Assembly: GCF_036669915.1 (NCBI RefSeq)
Contig: NC_089316.1
Location: 412,734-476,733, forward strand
From: Pocillopora verrucosa
Lineage: Eukaryota > Cnidaria > Anthozoa > Scleractinia > Pocilloporidae
Reading direction: 5' to 3'
DNA: 64,000 nt
Of this stretch, positions 11,920 through 24,400 are shown one piece after another. Position numbers and translations under genes: made by a program. The notes below the pieces were generated by a model. The model saw only the letters and a program-made list of their open reading frames with translations. It was not told the DNA's origin and ran no database searches. Each line of letters starts with the position of its first letter. The first letter of the stretch is position 1.

Positions 11920-11944
11920 TTTATTGTCAAATATTATATTTATT
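11920..11944 (-). promoter_or_regulatory. Probable poly(A) signals (two)
   Basis: Minus-strand AATAAA hexamers at 11939-11944 and 11920-11925, about 130-150 bases beyond the stop of the receptor at 12072-13112. Confidence 0.4.
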
Positions 11945-12071
11945 ACAGGTCAAAATTTTACACTGGTGTTTTCATAAAATTCAATTTTCCTAGCAATAAA
12001 AACCGGCTTAAAAATAATACAGTGCAATTAGTTTTAAAATGCTAGCTTTTCCAGTTCATGAATAATATGCC

Positions 12072-13112
12072 TTAGATAAGATTTTCGTCCATTTTCTCAC
12101 TGTTTTCTTCTGTCAGCACAGAATTCCTTGTGGTGATTGAATTCCCAAATTTATCATGATCTGGTTTTTTACCACAAAAAAATCGCTTAAAGGCTCGCCT
12201 ATAGTCCGACTTGTAAAATGAATAAATTAGAGGGTCGGCTAAAGCGTTTCCTACCAGTGAATAAAGGGAGACATCAAGAAATACATTCGGAATTATGTGG
12301 GAATAATCTAGTGCGGAAAACACATTAATAATTATCAAAGGAAGCCAGCATACTGCAAAGGTTCCTCCTACAAGAGCAAAAACTTTGGCCGCTTTCACTT
12401 CGTTGGAAATGGTAATTGACCGCCTCTTTCTCATTGATCGCCCTGATTGTCTGTCTGGGAGAACACTGTGTTCAAATCGTGCGTTTGTTTCGTGCATTTC
12501 AATCATTTGTTTTACTTGACGTCGCGTGGCACCAAAAATCTTTCCATATGCCCAGCAGATAGACCCTGAACACAGAGTGACCAGAGCAACCAAGATTCCT
12601 TGGTAAATACGACCGGCCAGTAATTTAACACCGTTCCGATACTCCCAGAAGATTGGTATGATCGCTAATAAGAGGGGTATAGTCCACACCAGGGCCAAGA
12701 TTTTGTAGACGATCGCGCGTGTTACCACTGACCTGTACATGAGAGGATTAAGAACGGCTTGGTACCTGTCCCAAGTAATGCCACAGAAATTAAACAGATA
12801 TGCAAACAGAATGTAGGCAATAATATAGGGATTGACTGCCAGACCAGCTAGATAAGTCGGGATGAAAACTGTGGCCACCATAAGATCGCTTATCGCCAGG
12901 CTGACAATAAAAGTATTTGTTATCGTTCGGAGGGCACGGAACCGACAGAAAAGTATACAAACAAGCCCGTTTGAAACCAAAACAGCGAAGCCTATCACTG
13001 TCAAAGGCACGCTGTAATCTAAGCCGAGTTCGGGCAAATCTTCACCGGTTTTGTTGGCCTCCCTCCTAAAGATAGCAGTCAAATTGCCATCACATGACTG
13101 GTTTTTCTCCAT
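12072..13112 (-). CDS. Class A GPCR with canonical DRY, intronless
   Basis: Protein of 346 aa. I choose the ATG at 13112; the frame runs seven codons further only to a GTG. The extracellular amino terminus (about 33 residues) carries three N-glycosylation sequons (NQS, NLT, NKT). Landmarks: SN at 47-48, ISD with D76, DRY at 115-117, CWLP at 255-258, DPLIY at 293-297 in TM7, Cys313 as a possible palmitoylation site. The disulphide cysteine normally at the start of TM3 is missing. The third intracellular loop is long (about 45 residues) and has a basic patch (MRKRRS). The DRY plus DPLIY combination and long loop resemble biogenic-amine or adenosine-like cnidarian orphans, different from the four other receptors here. 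Ligand unknown. Confidence 0.92.
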   Translation of the reverse strand: MEKNQSCDGNLTAIFRREANKTGEDLPELGLDYSVPLTVIGFAVLVSNGLVCILFCRFRALRTITNTFIVSLAISDLMVATVFIPTYLAGLAVNPYIIAYILFAYLFNFCGITWDRYQAVLNPLMYRSVVTRAIVYKILALVWTIPLLLAIIPIFWEYRNGVKLLAGRIYQGILVALVTLCSGSICWAYGKIFGATRRQVKQMIEMHETNARFEHSVLPDRQSGRSMRKRRSITISNEVKAAKVFALVGGTFAVCWLPLIIINVFSALDYSHIIPNVFLDVSLYSLVGNALADPLIYSFYKSDYRRAFKRFFCGKKPDHDKFGNSITTRNSVLTEENSEKMDENLI

Positions 13113-15659
13113 TAGTTCCAGTTTTCCAGCCACGTTAACGTGATTTTCCTCAAACTAATCCCCTGTATAGCGAAACTTTTGATCTGATCAAACGCAGAGG
13201 TAGCTACGTATTTTAAACCTTATTCGATTTCGCTGGTCTTGAAGCGCTGTCGAGCAAAAAAGAAATCACGACGGCTGTTTAGACTCGTGTCGAGCCTGTG
13301 CCTAAACTAAGTGAAAACAAATATTCCCCTTCAGCTTTATCAGGGAAACACGTTTTGTACTGTAAATATGCTTTAATTTTGTTTCAAAATATATGTTAAT
13401 TTGTGGCTCAAGCCTTACGTTAATTAAAGCTTATTTCAATTTCATCCAATAGTAATGTCCATTTACAGAGCAGCTTTTGACGCGTTGCTATTTTCTTTTG
13501 TCCTTTTTCTCTTTCATTTTCAACAGCTGGAAAACATTGCTCTCAAAATGTTTCCTTTCCTCTTATTGTCACAGAAACAGCCATCAATACAAAACGCGTT
13601 TCCAACAGAGAAACACGAATTTATGTTTTTCTAGGCCGTGTAAAATCTGTAAACACCACGCTGCGCGCAGTTACTGAGGTGCAATACATCTGCAATGATT
13701 TTTGTTTTTTTCATCAACTGGCCTCGAAAAGCAAATAAATTCAATTTGGAGATTGTTAATACAAATACATGGGTCGGCTGATGCTAATCAGTGATCCTCC
13801 TTTTGTCTCCTGCTTCATCAGAGTCGATTGATGATAACTATGACAACTAAATACTCCGCAAGTTCCTTCCAATGTCGGTTTCCTTGTAAGTTGAATAATA
13901 TATATATATATAGCTTTTTCATTGCGGCTTTTATCGCTCTCTATTTAGTACATTATGTTGTGAAATAAATTAATTCAAAATTAAGCAACAAGCCGTCATG
14001 ATAAGAAATCGATGGCACAATTTACGTTTACATTAAATCCAAACTTGTTTATACCAATGAGGACAAAAATTACCCAAAATTTAGAGAAAAACCCTTTGTT
14101 ACTAATAAATATGTCATTCGACTCGGTAAGAGCTCAAATCCTTCATCTAAAATGACAAAGCAAAGGCTATGATATCTATGTTATTCAAATCCATTATAAA
14201 CATTAGAACCTACTGTTTCAACGTTCGGTCACTGGACACTCCCTAATGAAACAAACGAGCCGAATACTTGATCTTTAATGTCATTCATTAGTTCAAAAAA
14301 GCATACAAGTCATTAGCAAGAAATAACTATTATTGTACCAACGAGTATTTAGCAGACAATAGCATTTCCTTACCCATGTATTTGTAGTTTGTGAACCGAA
14401 AATTATTTCAGTAAAATGTCTGAACTGCCCTTTTATTGAAAAAAGAAATGACAAATAATGAATTTAAAACAGTGGACAATGTTAATCATGTTTTTAATCT
14501 ACAATTTGGCCGTAGGTGTTTATGCAGAGTACATTACGGATCGTAAAACCATCGTAACTGACTAGAACGAATCATCTATTTTTCCTGCTCTAAAACTGAT
14601 GAATACATGGATAATGTAATAAGTTGGACAATCTTTCCAATCATGGTCCTAAATACCTCTGCCTAGAAAAACCCCTGATTACTTTTATTTTCAGTTTTAC
14701 CGGTAAAAACTTAAAGACAAAAAAAATTGAAAACATTTTTGGTATCATGGATAACTGGCACGGAATTAGATTTAGGATTCCGTTTTTTAGAAGGATAAGG
14801 TCTTATCCGGCATGGTAGGCCAATATTTGTCTTAGTGAAACAAAAAAGCAAACAACTATAGCTATCGGTAAAAAAAACTGGCAAAAATTATCTCGACGTG
14901 GTAAGATTTTCTGTATGGAATGTTTTTGAAATCCCCAGTTGTATTCCTTTTATGGGACTTGAGTTTAATCTGGAAACAGCTTGTTTTCATTTGAAGATCA
15001 AGATTTATTTAAATCCGCGTTCCGAACAGCTACCAAAAATCGCATAACAATGATAATCAACCTGGGTATTTTTAACTGAATCTTAAGGCTCCTTCTACCT
15101 TTGGAAATTTAGAGTTTTTGTCCTTAATCCGTACGATTTTGAAAGACCCCATGAATCGCCCAAGGTATTTGCAAATATTTTTTTTGATAAATCTGGACAG
15201 ATAAAACCCTCCCATTCAGTAAGGCATTTATTCTGACAAGGAATCTGTCTTCGGCTGTCAATAAAATGTATTTGTCAAAAATCGGCCAGTTTATAAGAAG
15301 GATGTGAAAACTTGTTCCTATTCTTGTAGACAATAGAGGACCCCGTTTGTAATACAAAAAAGGGAACATCATTACACTCGAAACCACCTTAAATCGTGTA
15401 AAATTTATTGTATATTTCTAATGTACATATCAACTCTTGCGCTTGCAAGAATATACCATCAAGAACCCGCATGTTTTCTATCCACGTGGGAAAATTATCA
15501 CTCATATTTCTCAGCGCAATTGCAGCGCTGTTGTTTCTACGCTTTCCTTCATTCCTTAGGGCTATACCGAATGATTTACCTAAAGGTGTTCTATAACTTG
15601 CTGCTCAAAGATAACGAAGGTTTTCAGTTTACTGTGAACCCTTTTCCGGCAGAATAAAT

Positions 15660-15880
15660 GACTGTAAATAAATGAAAATCAGTATGTGAACTGAGATTGA
15701 ATAAACGAATATGAAAGCGATCCTGGCAGTAATGAACACTACTTAAGTAGTAATGGAAATAAGGACCGTATGGGATTTGAACCCATGACCTTTGCGATAC
15801 GGGTGCAGCGCAGTTGGTAATACGCTGCATCGGTATCGCATAGGTCATGGTTTCAAATCCCGTAGGGGCCTAAATCCGTT
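15660..15880. mobile_element. tRNA-derived SINE copies, head to head
   Basis: Minus-strand part (about 15660-15800) carries an exact B-box-like GGTTCAAATCC followed by a body with ACTACTTAAGTAGT, TTCATTACTG and GATCGCTTTCATATTCGTTT. The plus-strand part (15833-15880) repeats the head, GTATCGCATAGGTCATGG then TTCAAATCCCGTA. The arms 15772-15800 and 15833-15861 form an inverted repeat, and the 32-base centre contains an A-box-like GCGCAGTTGGTAATACG enclosed by GCAGCG/CGCTGC. The body matches the SINE pieces in the MIB-like gene introns at 32957-33070 and 57437-57500. This is not a functional tRNA: no complete cloverleaf is visible. Confidence 0.65.
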
Positions 15881-17203
15881 TCCGGCAGTTTTTCTCTTCC
15901 TTATCCGATTGCTCGTTCTGATGGAAAATGCTATTCCTAAATGATGTCGGTCACGCTTTACATTCTCTCATGGAAAAAAGGGTCTTAACTTTTGAAAATT
16001 CCGTGCGAGTACAGCGTAATAACCTCAGTTGTCGGTTAGAATAAAATATAAACTTTAATTGAACCATATTGTTTGGTCTCCATTGCTGCTGGAGAACATC
16101 CTGTTATTACGAACCCTGATCGGATTATCATACTACGAGAAAATAATGAGCGCCAGGGGTGAAACTCAATGAGCCGCGTGCAGTCCTAGTTTTGTAACAT
16201 GATATATAGTTGGCAGATCATCTTGCATCCTTTCACCGTTTTTTTTTTTTTTAATATCAATTTTTGAAATTATTTCGTTGTCTTTAAGGGAAAATCTAAT
16301 TTATAAGTTTTACTCAGAGGAGAGTTTGCTTATCATCCTACGATCTACATTGTTAAGGATAAAATCGTAAAAAGTACCAATAAAAGAAACAGTTATTACA
16401 TGCATTAACGATCTTAATATTTCACCCGCGAGTTCGAGAAATTGCAATAGACTGAACTTTCAAATTATCATTAGTACTGGACTCTCTAAATAATTTTGGT
16501 TTATTGCATGAACTAAACATCGCGGCAACCTCCTAACTGAAATGTAAACTGAATAATTAAAATCATGTTGGAGCCAATCAGATTTATAAACAATGAATAT
16601 AGATAAATACAGATGTTCAGATAATACTTGGTTATTAATATCTAGTATAACTCTTACTTACTAAAATCACCCTGGCAACAGATCGTCAGGGTTCAGTTAC
16701 TCCTGCCATGCAAAAAACCTTAAGGGTAAATAGTTTCTTTATTCCTAGTGATATTTTTAGTGCACAATGTAAAATACTCATTTATATTGATAAGCTACAT
16801 CGGTTTAGAATGAAGGTTGACCCGCACGTGATGTGATGAGTTCTATTCGCATTTTGATTGGTCCTTATATTAAATCTGAGCAGTTTAGAAATACGTTCAT
16901 CATGTTCGCTTGTCCGACTAAATTGAATATGCTCACTAATATCATTAACCAAACCATTGAAGGGATTTTGAAATTTTTTGAGTTGCTAGATCTGATTCCA
17001 AAAGAGTAATTGTATGGTTGTTTGAGTTCAAATCAGCTGAACAATGCAACACAAGATCTCGAGTTCTGATTTGTGGAAATATTATCCTTCATAAATTTTG
17101 TTTACCTTATATGCAATGACCTATTTGTTATTTTTTGTGACTAATATCGGTTTTCTTTTTTAAATTCAATTATGACGGCCATTCTCTAAGACATTTCTCC
17201 CGT

Positions 17204-17209
17204 TTTATT
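17204..17209 (-). promoter_or_regulatory. Probable poly(A) signal
   Basis: AATAAA on the minus strand about 147 bases beyond the stop of the receptor at 17356-18417. Confidence 0.4.
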
Positions 17210-17355
17210 CCGATAGGCGTTAATGCAGAGTAGAGTTCATTTTGCATGACCGGTCAATTAATCAACATGATGGAAAATGAACAAATTCTTTTTATAAGCA
17301 CGTTATCAAAGATGAAGTATTCTTTTTTTCCAATGGATAAAATTCTGTTCATCGC

Positions 17356-18417
17356 CTAATCAGTATTTTCACTATAGGCGGCTTTAACTCCCAGTTCCAC
17401 TTCATTTAGACGCGTTTGGTTTGGCTCATCTAACTCCTCATCGGTTTTTCCACTTGGTCGTGTTCGCTCTGAGACTGGTTCTTGCTTACTCGCTGGCAAA
17501 CAGATATAACGGATCTCACGTCGGAAAGACCTGTTCATACCAGCGTAAATGAATGGATTTATAGTGGAAGAGAAAAACACTAAGAAACTGACGAACAAAG
17601 CCACGTTTCTTGGAAGACTCTTAACGAGTTTGAAGCGAAACAGTAGAGCCAAAATCCATAGCGGGATCCAGCAAAATGCAAACACTATTACCACGACAAA
17701 TAAGGACATGCTGATCTTCAACTCACGCCTGGAGATTTTCACTCGAGAGAAATTATTGCTGTTGGCTTGTAACGACGGCATTACATTCTTGTTATGCAGC
17801 TTAATGGTACGGAAAATCTTGTAGTAGCAGAAAGATGTGATAACAATGGGAGCCACGACAAAAACGGGGATAACAATGCTGTAATGAACGATCTTTTGCG
17901 TCTCTTTGAGATGAGTCGTGGAACAAACAGCATAGCCAGGAACGAATCGGATGGCCTGGTTTCCCGCGAATACCTGTATTAAGATGTACGCGATCGCAAT
18001 ACACCACACAACTATGATCCAAATTTTGCTTTTCCTCATGGAGAAAAGTTTGGGGTACATGTTTGTCCTCACAATTCTTACGTATCGGTTGAAAGCTGTT
18101 AAAGCCATTAGGCAAGGTGAGACATATATATTCAGTACGACGAAAAAACCCTGAATGTTACAATAAAAATCACTGAACCGCCAGTCTCCAGTAATCAATA
18201 CCGCAGATGAAATTGGCATCACAAATATGGCTGAGCTGAGATCACCCACAGCTAAAGCAACGATGTAAAGATTGGTTGTGGTTCGGAGACTCTTGCTGCG
18301 ATACACAGTCCAGCATATGAGAAAATTACCGACCAAGGACACCACATTCAGGATGATCAGGCTTGTGGCCTCTGCAACAATTATTCCATTTTCTCTCTCT
18401 CCTAGACTCGACGACAT
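17356..18417 (-). CDS. Class A GPCR, melatonin-receptor-like, intronless
   Basis: Receptor of 353 aa starting at the ATG at 18417. It aligns almost gap-free with the receptor at 1593-2720: GN at 30-31, VGD with D59, C86, NRY at 110-112, C165, CWIP at 249-252 and NPFIY at 287-291 fall at the same or nearly the same positions, and the RTTTNLYI stretch after TM1 is shared. The amino-terminal tail is very short (about 15 residues). The carboxyl tail of about 50 residues is acidic and carries an NQT sequon that is intracellular and so unlikely to be used. It is a paralogue of the first receptor in inverted orientation about 15 kb away. Ligand unknown. Confidence 0.93.
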   Translation of the reverse strand: MSSSLGERENGIIVAEATSLIILNVVSLVGNFLICWTVYRSKSLRTTTNLYIVALAVGDLSSAIFVMPISSAVLITGDWRFSDFYCNIQGFFVVLNIYVSPCLMALTAFNRYVRIVRTNMYPKLFSMRKSKIWIIVVWCIAIAYILIQVFAGNQAIRFVPGYAVCSTTHLKETQKIVHYSIVIPVFVVAPIVITSFCYYKIFRTIKLHNKNVMPSLQANSNNFSRVKISRRELKISMSLFVVVIVFAFCWIPLWILALLFRFKLVKSLPRNVALFVSFLVFFSSTINPFIYAGMNRSFRREIRYICLPASKQEPVSERTRPSGKTDEELDEPNQTRLNEVELGVKAAYSENTD

Positions 18418-21400
18418 ATCGAGTGCCTGGTTGCAGAGGATATAGCTGACAAGTCTTCGAGGCTACTGGCCCTAAACGAAGGAAACAATCTAAGAAAAAC
18501 ATTCAAATTCACTCTAAGAGGATGCGAAGTGATATGTGATCTGCTCGGTAAGATTTGACTGACATAGCAAATAAACTAATCGTGCGATAGCTGAAATAAT
18601 GTCAAAGCCCTCATTCACTTAAAATTGATTTTAAACTTAAACTAAACAAGAAAAGTCAGCTGCCTCCAGAAAGTTGACAATCGGTCTCGTCTCCAACCGG
18701 AACGAGAAAGTGACAGTTCAATCTATATAAATATTAAGCCACAATTCAGTTTTTGCGTTCATTATATTTTTAATAAAACCTTAGTTTTTACTAAGCAATT
18801 ATCACCGTAGTGTTCTTCGCTTCATTGATTACCGTGAAACACAAATATGGTGACTGGAAGATTTCTTTCACAGGTTTCATGTTCGCTGTTGTTGTTGTTT
18901 TTTTTTACTTTTTTTTTTTTACATGTTAGAAAAGTTCTCCCAAACAGCGAGTTTTGAATTATAATTAGGTTTTTCGAAGAGGATCAGATCTTAATATGTT
19001 ATGTAAATTTAAAATATACTATAGAGATAACAAAATACTGAGTGTAAAACCTCATGATAGCAAACAAAAGAAGAGAATTTACTCAAAAAGCTCAGTGTGC
19101 TATTTCAGAAAGATCTAAATTTGTGTTTTTCAAGAAAGTAATCATTTCATTTTTACTTGGTGGTGTGAGTTTACACAAGGGTAGCGTATTTCTAAACAAA
19201 TTATTTTATCAGAAGCAGAAAAAGACAATTTATTCAAAGAGCCTATTGTGTTATTTCAGAAAGTTTGACATTTTTGTGCATCCAGAAAGTCAGTAATAAA
19301 TTCATTTCGATTATTTGGCGTAAGTTTATCCAAGGTGTAATGTATTTCTAAACAAATAATTTCATGAGATTTTTCGCAGCATGGCGACCCGATACTGCGC
19401 GATAACAAAGCACAACAGACACAAAGCATGATGAAAGTGATTTGCTTAAAACTGACTGCCTAAGTATTTTTAGAATTTCTATTTTCCTAGTCGTCCTGGG
19501 GTTATAATTTTGGAAGGCGCCATCCTGATTTTTCAGCTGGAAACCAGCAAACAAAAAATGAAAGTGCTCTTTGTAATTAGCAGCGCGATCACAAGGCATC
19601 TTTAATAATTCCACCCCAAAAACAACCATGAAAGTTCGACATTTTTGTGCATCAACAAAGTCAGTAATAATTTAATTTCGGTTATTTGGTGTAAGTTTAT
19701 ATGTGGCGTAATGTATTTCTATACAAATCATTTCATGAAACTTTTCGCAGCGTGGCAACCATACTGCACAATAACAAAGCACAACCAGACACAAAGCACA
19801 ATAGACACAAAGCATGATGAAAGTATTTTTACAATTTCTAATTTCCTAAATGTCCTGGGGTTATAATTTTGGAAGGTGTCATCCTGATTACTTTTCAACT
19901 GGAAACTGGTAAACAGAAAATGAAAGTGCTCTTTGTAACTAGTAGCACGATCACAGGGCATCTTAAATAATTTCAACCAAAACTAACTATGATGAGGCTA
20001 GGAGGGGGAATATCAATATTATGGAAAATTTTAGCTTTACCACTTGATCGAGTATGTTGCAGTTATATTTTCATTTTGCTGGCTGAGTTACAAGATGTAT
20101 TCATATATTATTTATGATTATCATTTTCACCATAATTCTTCGACCTTTTCCCTACGACAATCAACACCTCCACCTTGCGTAGGAGGTTTAACTCATGATT
20201 TGCCTTGCCAGTACGTGCCGATGAAATGATAAAAATCTTAACTTGACACCGTAATAGTCATATTCTGGCCTCAACGAGCCATTAAATAAGTTATCAAGGT
20301 TTTTAGTTACAATATAACCTACAAGTGGACAAAACGAGCAACTCGTAACGCTGACATGAGCATAGATCACGTAGCTTAATAATTAATAATTACAAGCAGA
20401 AAGGCTTGTTGTTATTCATAAACATTTTTCGAGAGTTTTATGGTGTTGAGGCTATTGCAATCAAGAACTCTTCGAATCATTAATATTCTTGAAATTTCTG
20501 TAATTTCAAAAATAAATAGGTGCGGTTTCTGGCTCAAAATTGTCTCAACTCAACACTAAAGTAATACGCTTTGACTGCAGTAAACTTTATTAAGGTCACA
20601 ATAACTGTGTGTTGTTTGAAAATAACAAATTTAAGCATTTTAAACGTTCAGGGTAAACAAGCCAGAAAAAGAGAAAAATAACGCCTTACCTTCGTAAACT
20701 GTTGAGCTTTACACTGTGGTTATGGACTCTTTCAGTTAGAAATAATACCAGGATTTCCGAAGTCTGGTTGACTTGAAAAAGTGTTGACAATGACGCCACG
20801 GATCAAAGCCGCAAACAAACTCGGCGACAACGGAAAAGTCACCCCTAAAGTAAAAAAATAACATAATGTAACCTTTTATGAATAAATTAAGATATACCTT
20901 TTTAAGTCATGAGAAAGTAGCTTTTTTGATGTACATGAGCAAGTTATGGGACAAAACCCTTTTTTAACAACCAGTGTGAGTATACACTAAGAGGTTTGTG
21001 TTCCAATAAGAATTCTGATGGCTTCAAACACTTCTCAAAATAATTTTCGATAAAACATCACTTTCTAAGTTTGTTTTGATTACTAGCAAAGATATTTTTT
21101 GGGGCAAAATGGAAAATAACTTACTCTCTGATCTGTCGCATTTTTTCATGAAAGCCAAGGAGACAATTGTCCCTAAGCGGGCTTTGTTTACATCACCAAA
21201 ACTTGCAATTGAAATCGATGTGTCTACTATGACTAAATGTAACGCATGTGCAACAAAAACTAGTAGCTAAATACAGATGATTTTATTGTAAATTTGTAAG
21301 CTTTTACAAGCGAACCCTTTGACACCATGAACGTACTTGGTCATTTCAATTTAGAAGTCGTCCCTAACGACTTCCTTCTCTCTTTTATTTGCCTCTTGTC

Positions 21401-24400
21401 AAAGTTATAACTGAAGGAAGTTTCTTTTAGAAGGCAACACCTTCTTTTTCGATTACATAGATGACCTTAAGTGATTAATGCTTCGATTGACAACTATTGA
21501 TGAAGAATACACATAAAAATATATGTAAAATATGAAGCAAAATGAATGGAAGTTTGAGATAAGAAACAACTAATAACTTATTTGTATTCTGACGCTTCCT
21601 CAGTTTTCTGCTGTTTTACCTGTAGCTCCAACGTTCAATCCGACTTAGTTCGATCCTGGACTGCGAATTTTCGTTCAACGAAAGAGGAAGAACGTCTTCT
21701 CATCATAACCATGCCTGAAACTTTCCCAACAGGCAGATCCCATATTCAAATAATTAGATGTAACGAAGACAAAATATGAAATACAGGGAGAAGATTATAT
21801 TTTTTATACTTACTAAATTTTTACATTAAACCACGATGGCACGCTTTAAGTAAGAACTTAAATTCGTGGGTGGGTCTAGTGTTCTGCTGATGACGTAACG
21901 TAATCTCTGCATCATGTTTAAATAGATTGCGTGAGTGGTCCTCGTCAGGAAAGCGCGTAAGTGTGCGTAGGAAGAACGGATCATGGCTCGATGGCACGAA
22001 CCACACATCACGAATAGCGGATTACGTATCACAGATTCTGAGTCACGAACACTTATCATCTTTCACATATCACAATTTTTTCTTAGTAGGAGAACCATTT
22101 CATTTCCAGAAAAAAAGCAGTTTTGTATTTCATTTATGAATATATCTTCAACTTAATGTCGTTGCGAAAAGCATCGTGCGATAAAAAGAGAAACATTGTT
22201 TGAAACTGTTTTAGTTAAAAAAAAATTTGGCCCAATGTGGCGTCGCACAAGGTTCCCATCAATTAGAGCATGTTTTCATGGTGCACTCATTAAATATGAT
22301 GAATATTCCTGAATCGTAATTATTTCCCTAAACATAACACTGTGCGGAAAGTTATGGTAATTAAAATTTTAGAGTCATCACCAAGACATTTTCTGTAGCG
22401 TATGATTTATTTCCTGATAGAATAACATAAGAAAAACTGTAAATTAACTAAAATAACTCATTGAAAATATGATGAATAAAAGTTAAGTATGAAGCCTGAA
22501 TTCTGAGACTGACGCATTTTGTCCTTGTCAGTGAATTATTTCAGCTGTTCGTTGGAAAGTGCTGAGGACTAAATTCTAGCCTTGCCAAATGTGATATTTT
22601 TAGATTCACATAGCGCTTCATACCTAGTCAATCTATTTTAAGTGAAATGATGTTTTCATATTTTATTTTGCCATATTTTGAACAGTTTTACTATTTTACA
22701 AACTCCAACTATATCTTATTAGCTGAAGTATAGTATTTTACCGGTTATATTATACAACCAATTTTTTTAGCTCGATTTATAATGTCGCAAAAAGTAACGT
22801 TATATTTTGGCCACACTTTTCTTTGTATTAGATGCACAGATCTTAAAGACCTCAGGTAGTGAATAAACATGTTGGGTGTAAATTTTTGTCAAATATTGTC
22901 TCTTATTTCACAGTTACATAATTTATTTTTCCGAATTAATACACAGTTTCTAAGGTTGATGAGCAACTATGTTTCTTACCTTTTTAAAATTATCCTGAAG
23001 CCTTAATAAGTATTTATCAATTCCTAGACGTTTCTTGGAGCCATTAGGAGTTCCCTACAGTCGTTTGTCTAAAATCGTATCACCAGAATCATGAATAACT
23101 AATTTATGTTGTCAGAATGACGTCATGAAAAACACATTAATCGCTCGCCTCGATTATAAATCAATATTCATGGTGTTTGATTGTCTGTTGTTAGCGAGAA
23201 ACCAAAAAACAGCTCGCAAGATATATGTGATCCCAAACGAACTGCCACAATTATTTACATTTGGGCAAAACAGATATCTTTCATGCAAAACGATGTTTGA
23301 TTCCCAGATAACCATCCATAAATCACTGATATAAAACTTAGCGCGTCTTATTTATATATGACTTTTCCTGTATAGCTAAAATATCCATAATAACTCGTTT
23401 AGTCGCCACGGCAACCGTTATTTTCAATCCCTAAACCATAGGAGCTCTTTGTCTCGTGAAATGTTAACGCAAATTTGAATAACAATGGAGACAAGTATTG
23501 GTGAACCTTTCGAACAGATTAGTTTTTTTATCATCATTCCTAAAACATTACTTCCTGGGCGACTTCTCAAGGGAGAGATTCGGCATCAAAATTGTAATTG
23601 TTGGGAACAGACGGGATTTTTTCTCTAATTTAGGGGTTACTTTCGAAGATTATGCTGTGGTTTACTCTAAAGAACTAGGGTAAAGAGGAGCCTTTCTCCG
23701 TTTTTGGTTCTTGACAGTGATTGGTCAGTTTAGCTCAATGACGCCAATAAGATAAATCTGTTACAGTTGAATAGTTCCCATTGTTTCACTTATCTCGGCA
23801 ACGGAAATTGACAAAAATGAGCTCTGATTTAAGTTTACTCACTTTTCGCATAGTCCTAAAAGTCCCAGCTCATCTACTGCCAGAGGGCAAATACTTTACT
23901 GCACAAATAATCGAGACCAGAAGGCAGAATTAACGTTTTATCCTTTGTTGTTTACTGCCAAGGTCGCACTGAACTATGCCTCTGTCGCCACTTAGTCTTA
24001 AGTAAGCTATAATTGTCATTGAAATGACGTCTTCAGGCTCGATTCAACATTACGTAGCATTGAAAGGGCTCTGTTAAGACTGCATTAGCTATTTTAATTA
24101 TTTTCTTATCAATTTCCTTCTTGTGACGTTAAGACGCAAAATGATACACTTGGAATGGTAATTAAAAGTTCAAGAGAGAGAAGTTTTAAAATGATTGCGA
24201 ACTTGCATGATGACGTGCAATGTAGCTTCTACGACAATAGCGTAAGGTCACTTTCAAATCAGGGAGCTACTCCGATGGGAAAGCAATGACAGTGCACTTA
24301 GGAGCAATTATTGACAAATTTTATTATTTGCTATAACATACATAAGTATGAGTATCTTCTATTTTTTGAAGACCATTGCGTGCACTAAAAGAAAAAAAAA

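Larger units (their letters stand above)
10217..12071. other. Intergenic DNA between convergent GPCR genes
   Basis: No gene supported. It contains the 3' ends of both flanking receptors and a long palindrome at 11298-11481 related to Penelope-like element termini. Confidence 0.5.
13113..17355. other. Intergenic DNA, about 4.2 kb
   Basis: Gene-poor and AT-rich; short frames have no recognisable features. It contains a TA microsatellite near 13898-13912, paired SINE heads at 15660-15880 and the 3' end of the next receptor. Confidence 0.5.

Noticed and set aside
15124..15387. Minus-strand frame of 87 codons
   Set aside because: No supporting features and no homologue elsewhere in the window.
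15772..15861. Possible tRNA gene
   Set aside because: A- and B-box-like parts exist but are arranged as an inverted SINE pair; no complete cloverleaf or anticodon stem can be drawn.
21582..23700. Several short frames in the gene-poor gap
   Set aside because: None has codon bias, domains or splice partners; treated as non-coding.
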